Assembly (NCBI GenBank): GCA_030667105.1
Contig: DAOUWN010000189.1
Span: 1 to 5,113, forward strand
Direction: 5' to 3'
DNA: 5,113 nt
DNA from: Deltaproteobacteria bacterium
GTDB lineage: Bacteria > Desulfobacterota > Desulfobacteria > C00003060
Positions 1 through 5,113 of the stretch are shown in pieces. The notes below the pieces were generated by a model. The model saw only the letters and a list, made by a program, of their open reading frames with translations. It was not told the DNA's origin and searched no databases. A program made the translations under genes and the position numbers. Within the stretch, counting starts at the first letter, position 1. Each line of letters starts with the position of its first letter.

Positions 1-2
1 GG

Positions 3-131
3 GCCTTACGTTTTCCCTCGATCTACGGCATCTCCGAAGGAATCAACAGGGCGAATCTGCCAAAAAGCCTAAAAAATGCGGGCCTCATTTGGATTGAAGC
101 ACAGAACGAGCACTTTGAGAAAGACGAACAT
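3..131 (+). other. Open in-frame extension upstream of the RT-Cas1 ORF, to the window edge
   Basis: The frame of the RT-Cas1 gene has no stop codon between position 3 and its first ATG at 132. Translated, this stretch reads like ordinary protein (for example GLIWIEAQNEHFEKDEHM, ending at the ATG) and flows into the ATG-initiated part without a break in character. I do not recognise a family. Either the true start lies left of the window, or a 3' piece of an upstream gene happens to be in frame with the RT gene. A modest purine-rich stretch (gagaaagacg, about 117-126) precedes ATG 132 and could serve as a ribosome binding site, so neither option can be excluded. Confidence 0.4.
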
Positions 132-2420
132 ATGCTGATTGCCTGCCTTGTTGATGCAGCCATTGAGAATGCAGTCAGAACGCTCACCACTAACCAAAAA
201 AGGCATGATCCCGAATCTCCGATCATGACAGTCGTTCATCTGTTTCCCCTATCAACAGTCTTCTCGGAAATGCCTGGGTGGGTCAGGGACACCGCGAATA
301 CTGTAAGACATCTGGGGGTGCACAGACTTCAATCTGATCGTCCACTCCGCCCGTTGTTGATGTCTTGGGCCTGTCAAGCGAGCACTGTTTGGGTAGTCGG
401 CAAAATCCGATCCTTGAAGAAATCAGCCCATAAAGACTGGCTAAGCGATGACGAACTCAACCGAGTCAACCGTCTTCGCTCAGGCCAACTGTGGGTGAAA
501 TCGAACAAATCCTGCAAAACTACTGTCGCAGAAACCCGCCATACAAACGAGCTGCTGGGCTTGGCCCACAAACTGCGGCGTGATTCGTCAAGACAACGCA
601 GGATTGTGCCTGTTCGACAAATGGGATCAGCCTTTTCATCAGTCTGCGACAACAGTGGTGGAAAGCATGGGCTCTACCTGCAACTCTGCAAACGAGAAAC
701 ATTGAAATTGGGCTGGTTAAGAATTCAAAGTGCAGGAAAGGCGTCGTGCGGGGTTGACGGAGTCACTATTGCGACATTCAAAGAGAATCTTGAAAATGAA
801 CTGTCCCAGTTGGCCAATGATTTCGATGCCAGGAAATACCGCTGCAAACCCCTGCGGCGCGTCTACATATCAAAACCTGAAGGAGGCAAAAGACCACTGG
901 GAGTCGCATGCGTCCGAGATAGAGTTGTCCAATCCGGCTGCCTGATGCTCTTGGAGCCTATTGTTGAGCCGGTCTTCAGCCGTTATATTTTTGCATTCCG
1001 CCCGCGTCGAAATGCCCATCAGGCCTTGGCGCTCGCCAAAACCATGATAGCCGAAGGTCGGCCATGGGCCGTAGTTGCTGATATTAAGAGATGCTTCGAC
1101 AACATAGACCACGACGTTCTTTTCAAACTGGTCTCAGATTACGTGGCAGACCATGAACTTTTGGAGCTAATCCGACATTGGTTCACCGTCGACGTCCTGG
1201 ACTTTTATGAACTTCTGCCTGTCGTAGTAGGAGTCCCTCAGGGCCAATCTCTATCTCCGCTTTTGGCCAACATTTACCTTACACCGCTGGATAATCATTT
1301 AGAAGAACTGGGGCTGGACTTCCTGCGTTACGCTGACGACATCATCATTTTGACAAAGGACGAAGGAGACGCACAAAAAGCACTTCAGATTATGGAACAC
1401 TTCCTGCTTGATGCATTGCACCTTCACCTCAAGCCTGCCAAGACAAATTACGTTCCATTGGAAAAGGGGTTTGATTTTCTCGGTTTCACATTTGATCCGC
1501 GAGGTATTGCGGTAATGCAAAGGAGAATAGACGATGTTCAACAGGTCCTTCGCGGACACATCAAAACCCTAGGCCAGATTCCTTCCTCACTTCATCAACG
1601 CGTGGATTCCATAATTCACATCAAGGCGGTTATTCGGGGCTTCCGCAACTACTTTTCGCTTTCGGATGAAAGCCGTATTGAGGAACAGGTGCGCTTTCTG
1701 GATGGACGTGCTGAAGGGATGGCTGGGTTTTACCTGCCTACAGAAATCAGGAATGATCCCGCGTGGGTCGGCCGAGAAAGATTCTGGCCTTCCAAGGCCA
1801 CCGATGGTCCTGAAAACACACAATCTGCAGCAGGGAGGAGTTTCCAGTCCGGCAACAACTACCCTGAAACAGACGAACAGGCCGTGCCTGCGCAATGGAT
1901 GGTAAAGGACACCCCTGCAAAGGACAGGGGAGACGCACACAAGAAACCGCCCGTATCGAAGAGACCTGATGATGACGAATCCCGGGATGGAAACCTTGCT
2001 AGTTCTCTTATAACACATGGCGATCGACTCTATGTGCTCGCTCATGGGTGCTACTTAACCGCCATAGACGGCGAACTAGTGATTAGAAAGCGTAAGAGCG
2101 AGATATTCCGCCGTCCTCTGGATGAGCTTGGCATGGTTTTCCTTCAGGGATATGGTCTTAGCGTGTCCGTCGACCTCCAAGTGAAATTGGCGGAACTCGA
2201 CATAGCCTTAGTGTTGACACCGCCTGTTGGCGATCACGGTTTCTTGAAAACAAGAACAAGGAAGATGTTGGCGATGAGCTTTTCAAAAAGATGGTCGAAA
2301 AAGGGCTCATGGCGTTCTCGCAGGCTGTCACCTGCGGCCATATTGCAGGGGCAGGCGAGCAGCCTTGTGAGACTATTCAATGGTGAGGGGCACTATCATC
2401 CCTACAGGATGAGATGGTAG
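132..2420 (+). CDS. Reverse transcriptase-Cas1 fusion protein with truncated Cas1 domain
   Basis: RT-Cas1 proteins acquire CRISPR spacers, some of them from RNA, and mostly accompany type III systems. Numbering from ATG 132 (762 aa): residues 1 to about 180 match nothing I know. The RT core spans about 185-470, with GKASCGVDGVTI (202 on), RRVYISKPEGGKRPLGVACVRD, catalytic D317 in ADIKRCFD, GVPQGQSLSPLLANIYL (from 367), YADD at 400-403 and GFDFLGF (from 446). After it come IRGFRNYF and an LPTEIRNDPAW segment, then a polar linker of about 70 residues rich in D, K, P and S. Residues about 630-700 resemble the Cas1 N-terminal beta domain: LYVLAHGCYL, PLDELGMVFLQGYGLSVSV, VLTPPVG. The last 62 residues are basic and unlike Cas1, so the helical domain with the metal-binding Glu/His/Asp is absent. 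RT catalytic residues are intact; spacer integration by this protein should not work. It is alone here, without cas2, an effector or repeats. Start uncertain, since the frame is open to position 3. A group II intron RT is unlikely given the Cas1 segment. Confidence 0.8.
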   Translation: MLIACLVDAAIENAVRTLTTNQKRHDPESPIMTVVHLFPLSTVFSEMPGWVRDTANTVRHLGVHRLQSDRPLRPLLMSWACQASTVWVVGKIRSLKKSAHKDWLSDDELNRVNRLRSGQLWVKSNKSCKTTVAETRHTNELLGLAHKLRRDSSRQRRIVPVRQMGSAFSSVCDNSGGKHGLYLQLCKRETLKLGWLRIQSAGKASCGVDGVTIATFKENLENELSQLANDFDARKYRCKPLRRVYISKPEGGKRPLGVACVRDRVVQSGCLMLLEPIVEPVFSRYIFAFRPRRNAHQALALAKTMIAEGRPWAVVADIKRCFDNIDHDVLFKLVSDYVADHELLELIRHWFTVDVLDFYELLPVVVGVPQGQSLSPLLANIYLTPLDNHLEELGLDFLRYADDIIILTKDEGDAQKALQIMEHFLLDALHLHLKPAKTNYVPLEKGFDFLGFTFDPRGIAVMQRRIDDVQQVLRGHIKTLGQIPSSLHQRVDSIIHIKAVIRGFRNYFSLSDESRIEEQVRFLDGRAEGMAGFYLPTEIRNDPAWVGRERFWPSKATDGPENTQSAAGRSFQSGNNYPETDEQAVPAQWMVKDTPAKDRGDAHKKPPVSKRPDDDESRDGNLASSLITHGDRLYVLAHGCYLTAIDGELVIRKRKSEIFRRPLDELGMVFLQGYGLSVSVDLQVKLAELDIALVLTPPVGDHGFLKTRTRKMLAMSFSKRWSKKGSWRSRRLSPAAILQGQASSLVRLFNGEGHYHPYRMRW

Positions 2421-2515
2421 ACCAATCGATTGTTCCTCTCGATGTGGAGGTTTCAGTGGTAACAACGAAACGCTTTGGCTCCTCGACATTCTGGGCGTTT
2501 AGAAACCCGGTTTGA
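2243..2515 (+). pseudogene. Unidentified gene remnant in another frame after the Cas1 truncation
   Basis: In frame 2, one base off the RT-Cas1 frame, the sequence reads as plausible protein: LENKNKEDVGDELFKKMVEK then GLMAFSQAVTCGHIAGAGE and on to a TGA at 2384-2386. The same frame continues with QDEMVDQSIVPLDVEVSVV and stops with TGA at 2513-2515. No good start codon or ribosome binding site precedes it, and upstream of about 2240 this frame looks non-coding. I cannot name the family. The likeliest reading is the 3' end of a gene joined to the broken Cas1 by deletion or recombination, later hit by a nonsense change. The overlapping 3' end of the RT-Cas1 frame (about 2232-2420) would then be junk translation. 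A chance open stretch remains possible. Confidence 0.35.
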
Positions 2516-2539
2516 TTTTTGGACGAAAAAGGGTATTCT
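2512..2539 (+). promoter_or_regulatory. Weak sigma70-like promoter candidate before smr-rsmG
   Basis: TTGATT at 2512-2517 and TATTCT at 2534-2539 are separated by 16 bases, with an AT-rich spacer. Each box matches the consensus only partly. The implied transcription start would be only a few bases from ATG 2552, which would give an almost leaderless mRNA or favour the later ATG at 2573. The position just after the end of the upstream remnant is sensible, but the match is weak. Confidence 0.2.
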
Positions 2540-2551
2540 TGTGTTTTCACC

Positions 2552-3553
2552 ATGAAAAAAGATCGAGACAAAATGGAAAGTGTAGAACCGGTCAAGATTC
2601 CCATCGAGGATGTTCTCGACCTTCACACGTTTGTTCCGAAAGAAATCCCCGGCCTTTTGGAAGATTACCTGGCTGCGTGTCAGGAAGCCGGGATCTGTTC
2701 GGTGAGGATTATCCACGGCAAGGGCCGGGGGGCTTTGAAAAATCGGGTTCGTGGCCTTGTCAAGAAGCTTTCCATTGTCGCATCCTTTTCAGACGCCCCG
2801 GCTTCTGCAGGGGGCTGGGGGGCAACAATTGTGGAACTCAATAGGGAGCCTGGGGTCCAGCCACAGGAATGGGCTCGCTTTCCGGACCATATTGAGCAAG
2901 GCGCAAGGGCCATGGGGGCGGGCCTGGATCGGTCCCAACTTGCCCGGTTTGGCCTTCATGCCAAAGAGCTTCTGGAGTGGAATCGATTTGCGGGTCTCAC
3001 AGCCATTAGAGATCCCAGAGAAATGGCAGAAAAACTTTTTTTGGACAGTTTTTCTCTACCGCCTCTTATCCCCACGGCATGCCGTGTCCTGGACATCGGC
3101 TCGGGCGGCGGTTTTCCGGGAGTTCCTCTGAAGGTGATACGGCCCGATTTACGTCTCACTCTCATTGATGGATCAAGAAAAAAGGTCAACTTCCTGAAGC
3201 ATGTCATAAGGACCATGGGCCTGGAAGATATAGAGGCCCATCAGATTCGGGCCGAAGAACTTGCCAGAGATATTTGTGCGGAGACTAGTCGTTATGATGC
3301 AATTGTATCTAAAGCGGTTTCTAAGCTGGAGTGGCTTATTGACCTGGCCCTACCTTTGTTACGGAAAACGGGTGTAATTGTGGCCATGAAGGGGGAGTAC
3401 GTGGAGGAAGAGCTTAAGGCTGCAGAGCCTAAGATCAAGAGCCTGGCTCTCAGTCTGGAAAAGAAAAAATACAGGCTCCCTCTGCTTGGAACCAAGAGAA
3501 GTCTGATCATTCTGAGAAAAAACATGAGTTCGGAAGGACAATGTTTCACGTGA
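2552..3553 (+). CDS. rsmG: Smr-domain / RsmG fusion: 16S rRNA (guanine527-N7)-methyltransferase
   Basis: RsmG (GidB) methylates N7 of G527 in 16S rRNA using S-adenosylmethionine, in the cytoplasm. From ATG 2552 (333 aa), residues about 16-97 form an Smr domain, as at the C-terminus of MutS2: DLH at 23-25, VRIIHGKGRGAL around HGKG 55-58, and APASAGGWGATIVEL at its end. A spacer of about 15 residues follows, then a complete RsmG: ELLEWNRFAGLTAIRDP, the SAM-binding loop LDIGSGGGFPGVP (about 180-192), acidic LIDGSRKK (D206), IVSKAV (usually SRA in the family) and AMKGE (279-282). All key motifs are present, so methyltransferase activity is expected. RsmG alone is usually about 200-240 aa; the extra length is the Smr part. 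The join is in frame, with no stop between the domains. A TTG at 2519 would extend the protein by 11 residues and ATG 2573 would shorten it by 7; no start has a convincing ribosome binding site. The stop codon lies inside the parS palindrome. The Smr domain may help bind nucleic acid, which is inference. Confidence 0.88.
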   Translation: MKKDRDKMESVEPVKIPIEDVLDLHTFVPKEIPGLLEDYLAACQEAGICSVRIIHGKGRGALKNRVRGLVKKLSIVASFSDAPASAGGWGATIVELNREPGVQPQEWARFPDHIEQGARAMGAGLDRSQLARFGLHAKELLEWNRFAGLTAIRDPREMAEKLFLDSFSLPPLIPTACRVLDIGSGGGFPGVPLKVIRPDLRLTLIDGSRKKVNFLKHVIRTMGLEDIEAHQIRAEELARDICAETSRYDAIVSKAVSKLEWLIDLALPLLRKTGVIVAMKGEYVEEELKAAEPKIKSLALSLEKKKYRLPLLGTKRSLIILRKNMSSEGQCFT

Positions 3554-3560
3554 AACATTG
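3539..3560. promoter_or_regulatory. parS: parS centromere site (ParB-binding palindrome)
   Basis: Bases 3542-3557 read TGTTTCACGTGAAACA, the canonical bacterial parS sequence without a mismatch. The perfect symmetry extends three more bases on each side, giving a 22-bp palindrome from 3539 to 3560. ParB loads here and spreads as a CTP-dependent clamp, and ParA then helps to segregate the origin region. The site overlaps the last codons and the TGA stop (3551-3553) of the smr-rsmG gene. Chromosomal parS sites cluster near oriC, often by rsmG-parA-parB, so this suggests an origin-proximal location. No parA or parB follows in this window. Confidence 0.93.
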
Positions 3561-3594
3561 ACGGCTTCCTTCATTTGGGAATAACCAAAGCCGT
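3561..3594. terminator. Weak inverted repeat between convergent genes, possible bidirectional terminator
   Basis: ACGGCTT at 3561-3567 and AAGCCGT at 3588-3594 can form a 7-bp stem around a 20-base loop. An alternative pairing is TTTGG (3574-3578) with CCAAA (3585-3589). It lies in the 66-base gap between the stop of smr-rsmG and the stop of the convergent mltF gene, where a terminator is expected. No clear T-tract follows on either strand, so intrinsic termination is doubtful. Confidence 0.3.
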
Positions 3595-3619
3595 GTCCTC
3601 TGGCGTGGATTCTTTACTT

Positions 3620-4993
3620 TCACCCTGCATATTCTATGGCCTGCCTCTTGAGGATGTCGTAGTAGGTCAGCACCTGCCGTACCTGAAAAACGGGTTCTGC
3701 TCCGCGGCAGTAACCGTATTTGCTCTTCTTGTAGTACTTGCGCTGGCGCAACAATGGTAAAGTCTTTTCCAGGGAAGACCACTTGTTCGGGTCAAGTCTC
3801 ATGGCAGAGGCTATCCTCCGGGCGTCCAGAACATGTCCCCTGCCAACATTATAGGCGGCAACGGCAATAAGGCTCCTGTCCGGATCAGGGGCTTCGTCAA
3901 ACAGGTCATAGAGTTTTTTCAGGTACCTGGTCCCTCCCATGATGCTCTGGTGTGGGTCGAGGCGATTCTTGACCCCCATCTCCTTCGCAGTGGGCAGGGT
4001 GAGCTGCATGAGCCCTCTCACGCCGGAAAAGCTTTTTGCCCAAGGCCTGAATTGCGATTCCTGGTAGATTAGGGCGACAATAAACCGCCAGTCAAATCCG
4101 TAAGTCTCCGCCGCTTTTTTGATGGTTTTGTCGTACCTGGGAAGGCGGGTCTTAATCCTTTCCTGAAACTTCTTGACATCCAGATGGTCGAACCTTTCGA
4201 GGTAGGCATAGTAACGATTATATATGTCCTGGTATGTGCCATCGCGTTCAATCGTCTCCAAGAACTCATTGATCTTGTCCAGACGAGAGCGCTCTCCTTT
4301 TTTCACAGCCCAGCCTAAAGACTGCTGTTTTTCGATGGGAAAGGCAATGCGAATATCCGGATAGTAACGTCGATTCATGAGTGCCACATTTGAGTCAGCT
4401 ATGGTTACTTCGATCTTGCGTTGTGCTACGGCTTAAACAAGATCTTCCGTCGGAACATTATCGTGTGCTGTAATCGTGACATCCAGGCCCTTTCGTTTCA
4501 GTGCCCGCAGTCTTTCCTCATAGGAAGTCCCAGCCCGCACATGGATTGTCAGCCCCTCCAGATCATCAATGTTTCTTATTCCAGTGTTTTTTTTGTGGAT
4601 GACGACCATCTGCTGAACGGGGAGGTACCCTTTTGAAAAATCAGCCACTCTTTCCCTGGAAGGTATTTTGGTCATGCTGGCCGCCACGAAACCCACGGAC
4701 CCGTTATCCAGCAAGGGGAGAATCTTGTTCCAGGATTCAGCAACTTTCACTTTCAAATCAACACCCAGAAAATCGGCAAAGGCCTTTGCAAGGTCGTATT
4801 CAAAACCCATGTCCTGATCGCGGTATGTATAATAGCAATGTGCGTTGTTGCGCGTTATCATGGTAACTGTCCCTGATTTTCGGATTTTCTCCAGGGCCAT
4901 ATCGCGAGAACAGGCAGCCGAAAAAAGAGAACCGACCAGCAGAAGAGCAAAAAGCGCCTTCAAAGTTGGGAATGGATTTTTTCCGAAGTTCAT
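3620..4993 (-). pseudogene. mltF: MltF-like membrane-bound lytic transglycosylase, interrupted by an in-frame TAA
   Basis: MltF cleaves the MurNAc-GlcNAc bond of peptidoglycan, forming 1,6-anhydromuropeptides, and acts from the outer membrane. From ATG 4993, residues 1-28 are a lipoprotein signal: a basic start, the hydrophobic run ALFALLLVGSLF, and a somewhat weak lipobox ending at C28. A periplasmic solute-binding (SBP_bac_3) domain covers about 36-240, with MGFEYDLAKAFADFLG and AASMTKIPSRERVADFSKGY. The SLT domain covers about 300-430, with catalytic E312 in IYQESQF, GVRGLMQL and VAAYNVGRG. Codon 187 is TAA (4433-4435), yet the frame is unchanged across it: EDLV, stop, AVAQRKIEVTIADSN, which is what the family has there. 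The gene thus has 457 codons (E. coli MltF is somewhat longer), with one nonsense codon splitting it into a secreted half at 4433-4993 and an SLT half below. The SLT half lacks its own signal peptide, so re-initiation would not export it. A base-call error is the main alternative. The start overlaps the stop of the upstream protease gene (TGATG), which supports ATG 4993 over GTG 4996 and implies translational coupling. Confidence 0.85.
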
Positions 4994-5113
4994 CACTGCA
5001 GTTTAACCGTCACGTAATACTGCTGACTGCCTCGCTGTATCAGGAAGACCGCTGATTCCTTAAGCCGATACTTGATCACGGCCTTCTTGAAATCATTCAG
5101 ATCTTTTACCACC
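4993..5113 (-). CDS. Deg/HtrA-like serine protease, C-terminal end (partial)
   Basis: Only the last 39 codons are in the window, on the minus strand from 5112 down to the TGA at 4993-4995. They read VVKDLNDFKKAVIKYRLKES, then AVFLIQRGSQQYYVTVKLQ. The pattern of a D-F-x-x-A helix, a strand ending in -F-L-I-Q-R-G and a final Y-Y-V-T-V-K-L strand is that of the last PDZ domain of Deg/HtrA periplasmic proteases, which bind the ends of misfolded envelope proteins. The protease domain with its His-Asp-Ser triad would lie beyond the right edge. The stop shares its A with the ATG of the mltF-like gene, so the two are probably cotranscribed. Other PDZ proteins, such as a ClpX-independent site-2 or C-terminal-processing protease, cannot be excluded from so short a piece. 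Confidence 0.6.
   Translation of the reverse strand, partial: VVKDLNDFKKAVIKYRLKESAVFLIQRGSQQYYVTVKLQ

Noticed and set aside
1587..2045. Minus-strand open frame of 152 codons
   Set aside because: It lies antisense to the RT-Cas1 gene, its translation is rich in Cys, Arg and Val with no motif, and it has no clear ribosome binding site; treated as a shadow.
2384..2412. TGA at 2384 as a selenocysteine codon, with the hairpin TCATCC/GGATGA (2396-2412) as a SECIS element
   Set aside because: The loop (CTACA) lacks the GGU-type loop feature of bacterial SECIS elements, the host frame has no recognised family or start, and the frame looks like gene debris.
132..2420. Group II intron with maturase RT, or a diversity-generating retroelement
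   Set aside because: I see no domain V-like ribozyme end, no maturase X/HNH region and no template/variable repeat pair, and the RT is followed by a Cas1 N-terminal domain.
2512..2844. Plus-strand open frame of 110 codons overlapping smr-rsmG
   Set aside because: The overlapping frame encodes a clear Smr domain, while this one gives Gly/Arg/Cys-rich sequence without a family pattern.
1..5113. CRISPR array
   Set aside because: No direct repeat of 25-40 bases with regular spacing was found on reading the window, despite the cas1-like gene.

Overview
The window looks like a chromosomal segment of a Gram-negative bacterium, probably an anaerobic member of the Desulfobacterota (former Deltaproteobacteria). 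This is an inference from protein character: a lipoprotein lytic transglycosylase of the MltF type behind a Deg-type protease, an Smr/RsmG gene next to a parS site, and a type III-style RT-Cas1 gene. No taxonomic marker in the window settles it.

Left half, about 1-2420, plus strand: one very long open frame encodes a reverse transcriptase fused to the start of a CRISPR Cas1 protein. The RT core has its motifs, including the YADD box and the upstream catalytic Asp. The Cas1 part keeps only the N-terminal beta domain (about 70 residues) and then runs into unrelated sequence, so the Cas1 nuclease active site is missing. The frame stays open to the left edge of the window, so the gene may begin outside it. 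From about 2243 to 2515 another reading frame gives protein-like sequence with one in-frame TGA, which suggests that Cas1 was cut short by a rearrangement or indel next to the debris of another gene. No CRISPR array, cas2 or effector gene is visible here.

Middle, 2552-3553, plus strand: one gene joins an N-terminal Smr (MutS2 C-terminal type) domain to a complete RsmG 16S rRNA G527 methyltransferase. Its stop codon lies inside a perfect 22-bp palindrome at 3539-3560 that contains the canonical parS sequence, the ParB loading site. This fits the common rsmG-parA-parB origin-proximal neighbourhood, but here parA/parB do not follow. The next gene is convergent.

Right half, 3620-5113, minus strand: a Deg/HtrA-like protease (only its last 39 codons are in the window) overlaps by one base the start of an MltF-like membrane-bound lytic transglycosylase gene (solute-binding domain plus SLT domain). 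Both flanks of the mltF frame align with family expectations without any shift, but codon 187 is TAA, so the gene is split in two. Together they look like a periplasmic/envelope maintenance operon running toward rsmG, with parS and a weak hairpin in the 66-base gap between the convergent genes.

The strongest points for follow-up are the truncated RT-Cas1 with an intact RT core, the Smr-RsmG fusion, the parS embedded in the rsmG stop codon, and the single nonsense codon in mltF.
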